Shown: piece by piece, positions 24,960 to 36,771 of the stretch
Layout of the letters: every line of letters starts with the position of its first letter
Numbering within the stretch: the first letter of the stretch is position 1
NCBI RefSeq assembly: GCF_964340395.1
Contig: NC_135565.1
Coordinates: forward strand, 245,001-309,000
Length of the DNA stretch: 64,000 nucleotides
Origin: Glandiceps talaboti
Lineage: Eukaryota; Hemichordata; Enteropneusta; Spengelidae
Reading direction: 5' to 3'
Made by a program: the position numbers and the translations under genes
Notes under the pieces: model-generated
Seen by the model: the letters and a program-made list of their open reading frames with translations, nothing else
Databases searched by the model: none
What the model was told of the DNA's origin: nothing

Positions 24960-25805
24960 TCTGAACTGAAGGGCACTATTGCGCACCACGTCTTGTTACG
25001 CTGTGTGTGACCACACACGTAGGGAACGGAACGGAACCCCAGTACTTCGATATTGATTGGGACTACGGTATCATTTGCCGGTTTTAGATACCGACTTTTC
25101 CCATTACACAATACCTCGTACCTCCTCCATGCAACAATCAAACGCCTAGAATGTATGTAATTTCTACAAGTTTGCACAAGACTATGAATATTGAAATTAG
25201 ATTTATTACGTATTTGATTCTCTTTTGTCAAGTTGTAAAAAAAAAATCATGGTTGGTGATACTCGCTACAATGTTACGATAATCTTACTTCACCCAGGAC
25301 TGTTACAATATCACGTCCATGCGTCAATCACAAACTCCGAATTGACATTTCTACCAGTAAGCTTGTAAAAGATTTATTTAGTATTGAAACTTGGATTTCT
25401 TGCGTATTGAATGTATTTGGTGAATATCGACCATGAACACTTGTACTCATAAGAAAAGTACAGAACTAGTTTCATCAGCACATTACTGGCTGGATTGCGT
25501 TGTTTTCGGTGACGATTGAAAACTACGACCAACTATGATACAGAATGATATCATCATTGGAAACACAGAAGGTGAGAATCGCTATCTATCGTGTGTTGGC
25601 GACCACAACTGCGCGTATCTACGCTCAAAGACGACATCTTTACGGGAAACAAAGAAAGGTTAACTGATTATCTATTGTCAGTTATTCATGAACTTGAACA
25701 CCTCATTATCTCCTGTTTCACGTTGTACATCGGAGCTACTAGGAGCTACTCGTCGCTACTCGTGATGATGCGTAATTACGGTGCACTTGATTTCGATGTC
25801 TTCCC

Positions 25806-26240
25806 TAAGGCAATCAAAAAGATAAACTGACAACACCTGAAAAGGTTGTTATTATGTGTAGATCCTTGACAATTTCAGGCACATTAGCATTAATATTTAT
25901 ATTATCTTGATTTCAAAATAGGAAGACATAGTTAGTTGACATTGAAGATGAAGGTCAAGGTCAGTGTGTCATTAGAAAGATCATCATTGATAACCACAAT
26001 GAAGGCACTTGAATAGGGTCTCTATCTGTTAAGCGTCAAGAGTTATCGGCCAAAATGTGAATATTGATGACAAATATGGCGGCCAAAATGTGAATATTTA
26101 TGACAAATATGGCTGTCATTTTGCTGATATTATTGGGGTTGTGAAACAAAGTGATGCGTATATGCAGACTATAGCATCTGACATTTGTAGAAGGTTTGGT
26201 TGTAATCAGTCCATGCATATCAGAGATATACATACACACT
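25806..26240 (+). repeat. Dispersed repeat X, right part
   Basis: From TAAGGCAATCAAAAAGATAA onward matches 58090-58500. Contains AGGTCAAGGTCA at 25952-25963. Ended by insertion of the LINE fragment near ATACACACTATATCGTC. Confidence 0.75.
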
Positions 26241-27125
26241 ATATCGTCATTGATGATCACCTCCTTTGGAAGGAGCATATTGACTCTGTAAACAAAACTA
26301 TAAGACGAAAAATAGGGGCTATATTTAAACTGAGGGAATTTGTACCTCAAAATATACTTATTTTACTTTACAAGACTTTTATTCAGCCACATATCTTGTA
26401 TGGATTGGAAGATTGGGGTAACACCTTTCAATGTTACTTAAATTGTATACTGTTGTCTCAAAAAATGGCTGTACGTACAATTTCACATAGCCAGTTTAGA
26501 AGTCATTCTGCGCCATTTTTCAATATATTAGAAATTCTGGATGTGTATAAATTACATAAGTTCGTAGTGAGTATTTTTGTTTATGATTTGTTAAATGACA
26601 ATTTACCACATTCTATATCTGATTACTGCAAGGTATTAGATTATGACTACAATACACGAGAAAAAGCCCAATGTAATTTATGTGTACCTTCTGTTAAAAC
26701 ACATTATGGAAAACAATTGATGACACAGGTGCGACCATATGGAATGCAATAAAACATGACACCAAAAAAGAAACTACGAGATGCCATTTTATTACATCAC
26801 TGCGGAAAGACTTATTTAAAGAGTATGTTGTATAGCATTGTATATATTTATATATTGCTTTGCTTTCTTTCTGCAAAGATAGTGTATTTGAGAGCGGGAT
26901 GGGGTGGGGGCATAAGGGAGAACTATAATTATTAGACTCTAATTTGTATGCAAATGCAAGACGTCTACTATTATCTATTCCTTCCAGGGGTCAGACCCGA
27001 CTAGCCTAGCTATTTTCTGACTCCTGTTATACAAATTCATTCTTTTCCCTTTTGATGAAATTGTGATGTTAATTAATTTATTTTTTGGGGATAATAAAAT
27101 CAATTTCAATTTCAATTTCAATTTG
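26241..27125 (+). mobile_element. LINE 3' fragment (C-terminal end of reverse transcriptase protein)
   Basis: An open frame reading IVIDDHLLWKEHIDSVNK, then PHILYGLEDWGN and further to about 26752. The DDxLxWxxHI, LYGxxxWGN and LxxLxxxxLxKF pattern is the region C-terminal to the reverse transcriptase domain in non-LTR retrotransposons of the Jockey/CR1/L2 kind. A frameshift at about 26735 precedes a typical closing part (ATIWNAI, then LRKDLFKEY). The 3' end is a short-unit tail of ATTTCA repeats at 27098-27125. The 5' part is missing (usual truncation) and it is inactive. Confidence 0.82.
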
Positions 27126-28618
27126 TCTTTCAATTCCTGTTATCTTTCCAATATACATGATTATTTGACTTGCTATGTATGGGTGTGGTCTTGTTCCTAG
27201 GCAAATTTACATACATTTTTTGAATGTTTATTTAATTGTCTATTAATCCCTGTTGTTATCTCCGCAATATATGTGATCATTTGGCTGTTGCTATGGGTGT
27301 GGTCTTATTGCTAGGCACATTTGCATAGAATTTTTGAATGTTTATTCATTTGTCTTTCAATACCTGTTGTTATCTTTGCAATATATATGATCTTTTGGTT
27401 GGTGCTATGAGAATGGCCTTGTTGCTCGGAAAATTTACATACATTTTTGAATGTTTGTTCAATTGTCTATTAATCCTTGTTATCTTTGTGAAATACACGA
27501 CCGTTTGGCTGTTGCTATGGGCATGGTCATGGTTGCTAGGGATATTTGCATACATTTTTTGAATGTTTACTCACTTGCCTACCAGATGATGTTAAATATA
27601 CTGCCATTCGGTTGTTGCTAAGGGCATGGTCATGGTTGCTCGGGCCAATCGTGTCAAAATATTTTAAAGAAAATCTGCAGAATAACACTTCTAAAAACAT
27701 CTCACCAAGTTTCAGTCTCACTGACCAAGTACTTTATGAGATACAAAGTTTTGACCAAAATTCACATTTTTACACCTAATTTGCATATTGCTGATGAGAT
27801 ATAATATATCTTCATCTACATGTACACACCAACAGATGCATCCCTGTAAAATTTCAGCCCAATCCGCCGAGGTTTTTGCCCAAAAAGACACATTTTTAGC
27901 CCTAATTTGCATATTACTAAGGGAATCATCATGTCATGAACAAATCGTAATTTACTCACATCTAAGAATGTTCCCATCAAATTTCATGCCAATCTGCCCA
28001 GTAGTTTTGGAGTTTAAGTTTTTTGACCAAAAATCACATTTTTTGACCCAAAACCCACATGATGCAATCATTTTCATTTGAACAATTTCCCAACTAGACA
28101 CCAGAAGTAACATGACCACCAAATATCGAGGCAATCGGTCCAGCAGTTTTTGACTTTAAGTTCTTTACACACACACACACACACACACATCCACACAGAC
28201 AGACAGACAGATAGACTGTCGACAGTCGCTCGTGCCTTTTTTTCCTACGTTTTATCTAAGTTTTATTAAGTCGTCGCCACGCTCCGATCCGGTGCAACGC
28301 TACTATAATCTCAATATCAGTATGTGATTATAGTAGTATTGCGCCGGATCGGAGCGCGGCAACGACTTAAGATTAGATAAAACGTAGGGAAAAAAAGGTG
28401 CAAGCGACTATCAACAGTCTACTCGGGCCTTCGGCCCTCAATATCAGTATGCGATTATAGTAGTATTGCGCCGGATCGGAGCACGGCAACGAATTAAGTT
28501 TAGATAAAACGTAGGGAAAAAAGGCGCGAGCGACGGCCGACAGTCTAACAGACAGACAGACAGACAGAAACTTTGCCATGCCAATAGCACTACTGAACCT
28601 TCAGTTCAGTTGTGCTAA
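27126..28618 (+). mobile_element. TAGCACAACTG-family element, left end missing
   Basis: Tandem units with TTTGGCTGTTGCTATGGGTG, then the GACCAAAATTCACATTTTTA segment, then CA/CAGA tracts and the terminus CAGTTCAGTTGTGCTA. The left terminus is absent where the LINE tail joins. A foldback element is inserted in its CAGA tract. Confidence 0.75.
28212..28547. mobile_element. Foldback element with duplicated right arm
   Basis: 28212-28421 is a near-perfect palindrome with arms of about 100 bp (TAGACTGTCGACAGTCGCTC against the inverse at 28402-28421) and a loop of about 15 bases. Then 28440-28547 is a second copy of the right arm, joined by GGGCCTTCGGCCC. It lies in a CAGA tract, with TA on both sides. 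No coding sequence. Confidence 0.8.
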
Positions 28619-28619
28619 A

Positions 28620-28875
28620 AAGCAACTGGTCTTCCAGTAATTGTACAAGGAGGTGGATTAATAAAGTTTTATCGGAAAAGCATCAATAATTGCAAACAAA
28701 CTCTATAGAAAGAATATTTAGGTGAGTATCTTTCCGGAAACAGAAAAATGGTTTCCTTGGCTACTCTGGTTTCATCTTCCTTTAACAGTACAACACTAGG
28801 CCCCTGCATAGTGATAACAATATTGAATTTCCAAAGTTGCATTTGAAGTTAATATTATTATTAATTGTGACTTAC
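28620..28875. other. Unique intronic sequence upstream of exon e donor
   Basis: AT-rich sequence without a recognised feature apart from the perfect donor GTAAGT of exon e. Confidence 0.6.
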
Positions 28876-28971
28876 CATCCCATCCTGGGACAGGTTTACC
28901 TGTACAACCTGACGGTGGATACAAATCACTGCCTAAACCAACCATTGTGGCAGTGATAGCCCAGCCTGTCT
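28876..28971 (-). CDS. ACSS3: ACSS3 exon e
   Basis: A 96-base exon (2 bases, 31 codons, 1 base). The two leading bases complete the glutamate of WWQTE from exon d. It then reads TGWAITATMVGLGSDLYPPS and GCTGKPVPGWD. The family has TGSPITA, VGLG, PPPGQAGKSVPGYN at the same place, so length and motif spacing agree. The canonical serine of TGSPIT is a tryptophan here (TGWAIT), as in some other acetyl-CoA synthetase relatives. Acceptor GATTACAG, donor GATG|GTAAGT, a perfect consensus donor. The intron downstream (19622-28875) is almost wholly transposon. Confidence 0.93.
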
Positions 28972-29024
28972 CTGTAATCAAGTAATAAATATAGTCATGA
29001 TAAAACAAACACCTCAAGTATTAT

Positions 29025-32000
29025 TGTCTACCAAGGCTAACATCTCAAGTATCACTGTCTACCTAGGCTAACATCTCAAGTATTACTGTCTACCTAGGCT
29101 AACAGCTCAAGTATAACTGTCTAACTAGGCTAACATCTCAAGTATCACTGTCTACCTAGGCTAACATCTCAAGTATCACTGTCTACCTAGGCTAACATCT
29201 CAAGTATTACTGTCTACCTAGGCTAACATCTCAAGTATTACTGTCTACCTACGCTAACATCTCAAGTATGACTGTCTACCTAGGCTAACATCTCAAATAT
29301 CACTGTCTATCTAGGCTAACATCTCAAGTATCACTGTTTACCTAGGCTTACATCTCAAGTATTACTGTCTACCTAGGCTAACATCTCAAGTATTACTGTC
29401 TACTAAGGGGCGTCATCGAAATCAAAAGCATCGTAATTACGCGTCGCTACGAGTAAAGACTAGTAACTACTAGTAGCTACGATGTACTACGAGAAACGGG
29501 AGATAATGAGGTGTTCAGGTTCATGAATAACTGACAATAGATAATAAGTTTACATTTCTTTGTTTCCCTTAACGATGTCGTCTTTACGCGTAGATACACG
29601 TAATAGATAGTGATTCTCACCTTCCATGTTTCCAATGATGACATCGTCTTCTATCGTAGTTGATCGTAGTTTGTCATAATTTTCGATCGTCAAAGAAAAC
29701 CACGTACTCAGCCAGTAATGTACTGATGAAACTAGTACTGCACATGTTTTTATGAGTGCAAGTTCATGGGCGATATTCATTAAAAAAAAACAATAAGATA
29801 TGCACGAAATCAAAGTTTCAATATTCAGTACAAACTAACAGTACAACTTACAAGCTCACGCTTGGCGGCCATGGTAGGGCCAAGAAATGCTGTTGAATTT
29901 CCGGGTTGCGGAAGTGCAGTTTTGACTTTTATATCATCGAATAACGGGATTTGTTTTATATATTCTAAAACAACAACTGATTTTTTATGTTTCTCAGTAC
30001 AGTAACATTCCTAAATGATGGGGTTGAGTTGAGAAATCGCAATGTTCGGCAACACGTGGCGTGATGCATGATGTCGGTAGATATATAAACATAGAGACGC
30101 AAGTGATGAACGTATTCAGTTATTCGTAGCCCGAAATTTCGTTATATAAATGACGTTTTTCCTCAAAATTTTTAGTTTTCCAAAAAGTTTTTAGGTGACT
30201 TCTAAATCAATCAAATCAAACGATATATTAATGCGAGACAAGCTTTAGTTTTTAATTTGTTTTTGTGGACAATGTTCGATTTCGACTGACGAATCCTGCG
30301 ACTAGAATCTAACACGATCAATGCACCGTTCAGCAGCCAGACGAAAATGGTCGACATGTTTGTTGACCAGCCGAGAAGTGCATAAGGAACTTGTGAGGCA
30401 GTCCGAATAAATAGATGTAAAATCCGACGTTTCGAATAAAAATTCTTCTTCAAGGTATTTTTAGGCAAGACATATTAGGTAAACATCTGAAACACTTAGT
30501 TGACTTACTAGCCGACTGTACGAATGCCATAGAACTTAGAAGGCATCGAATGAATAACATTGAAAAAAGTAAGCGTGAAACTGATTTGCGCACAGGAAAG
30601 AAAATCTTTTTGTTTCGTTATTTTTTTCACGATGAAGACTACGCGTAAATGGTCGTAGTTTGGGCTCATGAATAACGGACAATAGGTGTTTACTTTTTAT
30701 TGTCTACAACCTAAAGTACATGAATATGCGTTGAGACTTATGAATATTCACCGTAGTACATCGTAACTACTAGTAGTTACTAGTCTTTACTCGTAGCGAC
30801 GCGTAATTACGATGCTTTTGATTTCGATGTCGTCCCTAAGGCTAACATCTCAAGTATTACTGTCTATCTAGGCTTACATCTCAAGTATTACTGTCTATCT
30901 AGGCTAACATCTCAAGTATCACTGTCTACCTAGGCTTACATCTCAAGTATTACTGTCTATCTAGGCTAACATCTCAAGTATTACTGTCTACCTAGGCTTA
31001 CATATCAAGTATCACTGTCTATCTAGGCTTACATCTCAAGTATTATTGTCTACCTAAGCGAACATCTCAAGTATTATTGTCTACCTAGGCTAACATCTCA
31101 AGTATTACTGTCTAAATAGGCTAACATCTCAAGTATCACTGTCTATCTAGGCTAACATCTCAAGTATTACTGTCTACCTAGGCTAACATCTCAAGCATTA
31201 CTGTCTATCAAGGCTAACATCTCAAGTATCACTGTCTATCTAGGCTCTTACATCTCAAGTATTATTATCTACCTAGGCTTACATCTCAAGTATTATTGTC
31301 TACCTTGGCTAACATCTCAAATATCACTGTCTATCTAGGCTAACATCTAAAGTATCACTGTCTACCTAGGCTAACATCTCAAGCATTACTGTCTACCAAG
31401 GCTAACATCTCAAGTATTACTGTCTATCTAGGCTAACATCTCAAGTATCACTGTCTACCTAGGCTAACATCTCAAGTATTACTGTCTATCTAGGCTAACA
31501 TCTCAAGTATCACTGTCTACCTAGACTATCATCTCAAGTATTACTGTCTACCAAGGCTAACATCTCAAGTATTACTGTCTAACTAGGCTAACATCTCAAG
31601 TATCACTGTCTAGCTAGGCTAACATCTCAAGTATTACTGTCTACCTAGGCTAACATCTCAAGTATTACTGTCTATCTAGGCTAACATCTCAAGTATCACT
31701 GTCTACCTAGGCTATCATCTCAAGTATCACTGTCTACCTAGGCTAACATCTCAAGTATTACTGTCTACCTAGGCTAACATCTCAAGTATTACTGTCTATC
31801 TAGGCTAACATCTCAAGTATTACTGTCTACCTAGGTTAACATCTCAAGTATTACTGTGTACCTAGGCTAACATCTCAAGTATCACTGTCTATCTAGGCTA
31901 ACATCTCAAGTATTACTGTCTACCTAGGCTTACATCTCAAGTATTACTGTCAATCTAGGCTAACATCTCAAGTATTACTAACCATCTAGGCTAACATCTC

Positions 32001-35000
32001 AAGTATCACTGTCTATCTAAGCTAACATCTCACGTATCACTGTCTACTTAGGCTAACATCACAAGTATCACTGTCTACCTAGGCTAACATCTCAAGTATT
32101 ACTGTCTACCTAGGCTAACATCTCAAGTATCACTGTCTACCTAGGCTAACATCTCAAGTATTACTGTCTATCTAGGCTAACATCTCAATTATGACTGTCT
32201 ATCTAGGCTAACATCTCAAGTATCACTGTCTATCTAGGCTAACATCTCAAGTATTACTGTCTACCTAGGCTAACATCTCAAGTATTACTGTCTACCTAGG
32301 CTAACATCTCAAGTATTACTGTCTACCTAGGCTAACATCTCAAGTATTACTGTCTACCTAGGCTAACATCTCAAGTATCACTGTCTACCTAGGCTATCAT
32401 CTCAAGTATTACTGTCTACCAAGGCTAACATCTCAAGTATTACTGTCTAACTAGGCTAACATCTCAAGTATCACTGTCTACCTAGGCTAACATCTTAAGT
32501 ATTACTGTCTACCTAGGCTAACATCTCAAGTATTAGTGTCTATCTAGGCTAACATCTCAATTATTACTGTCTAACTAGGCTAACATCTCAAGTATTACTG
32601 TCTATCTAGGCTAACATCTCAAGTATCACTGTCTATCTAGGCTAACATCTCAAGTATCACTGTATACCTAGGCTAACATCTCAAGTATCACTGTCTACCT
32701 AGGCTTACCTCTCAAGTATTACTGTCTACCTAGGCTAACATCTCAAGTATTACTGTCTATCTAGGCGTACATCTCAAGTATTATTGTCTACCTAGGCTAA
32801 CATCTCAAGTATCACTGTCTACCTAGGCTAACATCTCAAGTATTACTGTCTACCTAGGCTAACATCTCAAGTATCACTGTCTACCTAGGCTAACATCTCA
32901 AGTATCACTGTCTACCTAGGCTAACATCTCAAGTATTACTGTCTACCTAGGCTAACATCTCAAGTATCACTGTCTACCTACACTAACATCTCAAGTATTA
33001 TAGTCTAACTAGGCTAACATCTCAAGTATTACTGTCTACCTAGGCTAACATCTCAAGTATTACTGTCTACCTACCCTAACATCTCAAGTATTACTGTCTA
33101 CCAAGGCTAACATCTCAAGTATTACTGTCTACCTACGCTAACATCTCAAGTATCACTGTCTACCTAGGCTAACATCTCAAGTATTACTGTCTACCAAGGC
33201 TAACATCTCAAGTATGACTGTCTACCTAGGCTAACATCTCAAGTATTACTGTCTACCAAGGCTAACATCTCAAGTATCACTGTCTACCTAGGCTAACATC
33301 TCAAGTATCACTGTCTACCTAGGCTAACATCTCAAGTATTACTGTCTATCTAGGCTAACATCTCAAGTATCACTGTCTACCTAGGCTAACATCTCAAGTA
33401 TCACTGTCTATCTAGGCTAACATCTCAAGTATTACTGTCTATCTAGGCTAACATCTCAAGTATTACTGTCTACCTAGGCTAACATCTCAAGTATTACTGT
33501 CTACCTAGGCTAACATCTCAAGTATTACTGTCTACCTAGGCTAACATCTCAAGTATCACTGTCTACCTAGGTTAACATCTCAAGTATTACTGTCTACCTA
33601 GGCTAACATCTCAAGTATCACTGTCTACCTAGGCTAACATCTCAAGTATTACTGTCTATCTAGGCTAACATCTCAAGTACCACTGTCTACCTAGGCTAAC
33701 ATCACAGGTATCACTGTCTACCTAGGTTAACATCTCAAGTATTACTGTCTACCTAGGCTAACATCTCAAGTATCACTGTCTACCTAGGTTAACATCTCAA
33801 GTATTACTGTCTACCTAGGCTAACATCTCAAGTATTACTGTCTACCTAGGCTAACATCTCAAGTATCACTGTCTACCTAGGTTAACATCTCAAGTATTAC
33901 TGTCTACCTAGGCTAACATCTCAAGTATTACTGTCTACCTAGGTTAACATCTCAAGTATTACTGTCTACCTAGGTTAACATCTCAAGTATTACTGTCTAC
34001 CTAGGCTAACATCTCAAGTATCACTGTCTACCTAGGTTAACATCTCAAGTATTACTGTCTACCTAGGCTAACATCTCAAGTATTAGTGTCTATCTAGGCT
34101 AACATCTCAAGTATTACTGTCTACCAAGGCTAACATCTCAAGTATTACTGTCTACCTAGGCTAACATCTCAAGTATCACTGTCTACCTAGGCTAACATCT
34201 CAAGTATTACTGTCTACCTAGGCTTACATCTCAAGTATCACTGTCTATCTAGGCTAACATCTCAAGTATTACTGTCTACCTAGGCTAACATCTCAAGTAT
34301 TACTGTCTATCTAGGCTAACATCTCAAGTATTACTGTATACCTAGGCTAACATCTCAAGTATTACTGTCTATCTAGGCTAACATCTCAAGTATCACTGTC
34401 TACCTAGGCTAACATCTCAAGTATTACTGTCTACCTAGGCTAACATCACAGGTATCACTGTCTACCTAGGCTAACATCTCAAGTATTACTGTCTATCTAG
34501 GCTAACATCTCAAGTATTACTGTCTACCAAGGCTAACATCTCAAGTATCACTGTCTACCTAGGCTAACATCTCAAGTATTACTGTCTATCTAGGCTAACA
34601 TCTCAAGTATTACTGTCTACCAAGGCTAACATCTCAAGTATCACTGTCTACCTAGGCTAACATCTCAAGTATTTCTGTCTACCTAGGCTAACATCACAGG
34701 TATCACTGTCTACCTAGGCTAACATCTCAAGTATTACTGTCTAACTAGGCTAACATCACAGGTATCACTGTCTACCTAGGCTAACATCTCAAGTATTACT
34801 GTCTAACTAGGCTAACATCTCAAGTATCACTGTCTACCTAGGCTAACATCTCAAGTAACACTGTCTACCAAGGCTAACATCTCAAGTATGACTGTCTACC
34901 TAGGCTAACATCTCAAGTAACACTGTCTACCTAGGCTAACATCTCAAGGATTACTGTCTATCTAGGCTAACATCTCAAGTATCACTGTCTACCTACGCTA

Positions 35001-36260
35001 ACATCTCAAGTATTACTGTCTAACTAGGCTAACATCTCAAGTATCACTGTCTACCTAGGCTATCATCTCAAGTATTACTGTCTACCAAGGCTAACATCTC
35101 AAGTATGACTGTCTACCTAGGCTAACATCTCAAGTATCACTGTCTACCTAGGCTAACATCTCAAGGATTACTGTCTATCTAGGCTAACATCTCAAGTATT
35201 ACTGTCTACCTAGGCTAACATCTCAAGTATAACTGTCTAACTAGGCTAACATCTCATATATCACTGTCTACCTAGGCTAACATCTCAAGTATCACTGTCT
35301 ATCTAGGCCAACATCTCAAGTATTACTGTCTACCAAGGCTAACATCTCAAGTATTACTGTCTACCTAGGTTAACATCTCAAGTATTACTGTTTACCTAGG
35401 CTTACCTCTCAAGTATTACTGTCTACCTAGGCTAACATCTCAAGTATTACTGTCTACCTAGGTTAACATCTCAAGTATTACTGTCTACCTAGGTTAACAT
35501 CTCAAGTATCACTGTTTACCTAGGTTAACATCTCAAGTATTACTGTCTACCTAGGCTAACATCTCAAGTATTACTGTCTATCTAGGCTTACCTCTCAAGT
35601 ATTACTGTCTACCTAGGTTAACATCTCAAGTATTACTGTCTACCTAGGCTAACATCTCAAGTATCACTGTCTATCTAGGCTAACATCTCAATTATTATTG
35701 TCTATCTAGGCTAACATCTCAAGTATTACTGTCTAACTAGGCTAACATTTCAAATATCACTGTCTACCTAGGCTAACATCTCAAGTATCACTGTCTACCT
35801 AGGCTAACATCTCAAGTATCACTGTCTACCTAGGCTAACATCTCAAGTATTACTGTCTACCTAGGCTTACATCTCAAGTATCACTGTCTATCTAGGCTAA
35901 CATCTCAAGTATTATTGTCTATCTAGGCTAACATCTCAAGTATCACTGTCTACCTAGGCTAATATCTCAAGTATTACTGTCTACCCAGGCTTACATCTCA
36001 AGTATCACTGTCTCTCTAGGCTAACATCTCAAGTATCACTGTCTAACTAGGCTAACATCTCAAGTATCACTGTCTACCTAGGCTAACATCTCAAGTATTA
36101 CTGTCTATCAAGGCTAACATCTCAAGTATTACTGTCTATCTCGGCTAACATCTCAAGTATCACTGTCTACCTAGGCTAACATCTCAAGTATTACTGTCTA
36201 CCTAGGCTAACATCTCAAGTATTACTGTCTACCTAGGCTAACATCTCAAGTATAACTGTG
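29025..36260. repeat. 31-bp minisatellite, about 185 copies, split by a transposon
   Basis: The unit is GGCTAACATCTCAAGTATTA followed by CTGTCTACCTA. The period is 31 over 29025-29403 and 30840-36260. Frequent alternates are TATTA/TATCA, ACCTAG/ATCTAG and ACCAAG. The junction CCTAGG is an AvrII site in most units. The array begins about 50 bases from exon e. It has no reading frame longer than a few units since 31 is not a multiple of three. Confidence 0.97.
29407..30836. mobile_element. 1.43-kb non-autonomous element inserted in the 31-bp array
   Basis: Ends GGGGCGTCATCGAAATC and GATTTCGATGTCGTCCC, inverted repeats of about 90 bp, TAA on both sides. Removing it and one TAA restores a normal 31-base unit (GTCTAC-TAA-GGCTAAC). 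Internal parts match the 6-kb element (29500-29830 with 25400-25700; 30640-30720 with 19880-19960), so it is a deletion relative of that family, provisionally PIF/Harbinger-like. Confidence 0.85.
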
Positions 36261-36769
36261 TAACTCCGCTAAAATCAATCTAGTCTGGACTTTATATGAT
36301 GACAGGGCAATCTCACACATCGGTCAACCTCTTTCTTACAGCCAGGCGATAAGTGTTATATTGTCTGGCATTTAACAGTTCATTCAACTCATGTGTAGAA
36401 ATCACTACACAATTGACAAACATAGAGTTACGTCTCTAAGCTCTCTCCTTGCACCCTTACTTTTTTCACCGTCGTTGACATTAAAATGTTTTCCTCTGTG
36501 TGATGTGAACACATCATCCTGCCACTTTATATAGAGACTCTAATACTCCATTCACACTAGGACATATTCTCCGTAGAATCAGTGACTTAGATTAACTCTG
36601 GAGGTAATTTGCGTCTGTGAATGGTCGACTCCGGAGAATCTGTGGATTATTTTACTACAGAGGTTTTGGTCGATTCAGCTCCACAGATCCTCCGGATGCA
36701 AGGATTAGCTTGTAATAAGTTGTAGCTGTGAACGCTTTACGCCGGTGTAAGCGCCCTCAATCAGTGTAT
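36261..36769. other. Sequence flanking the Tc1-like element, possibly part of another element
   Basis: No exon seen. Several inverted words (CTCCGGAGAATC, CCACAGATCCTCCGG) and TTTACGCCGGTGTAAGCG. TTTACGCC also occurs near the far side at 39790, so 36540-39830 may be an older element into which the Tc1-like one jumped; not proven. Confidence 0.35.
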
Positions 36770-36771
36770 TA

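Larger units (their letters stand above)
19758..25805. mobile_element. 6-kb element with about 100-bp inverted repeats and TAA target duplication
   Basis: Left end GGGAAGACATCGAAATCAAG, right end the inverse, ending GATTTCGATGTCTTCCC. TAA flanks both sides (19755-19757 and 25806-25808). The uninterrupted sequence exists at 58081-58100. A 3-bp TAA/TTA target duplication with G-starting termini is typical of PIF/Harbinger transposons. No Harbinger transposase was recognised; the interior has been invaded by a Tc1-like fragment (20150-21275) and element copy C (22026-24959). A region at 24960-25805 is shared with 29500-29830 of the smaller relative. Confidence 0.8.
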
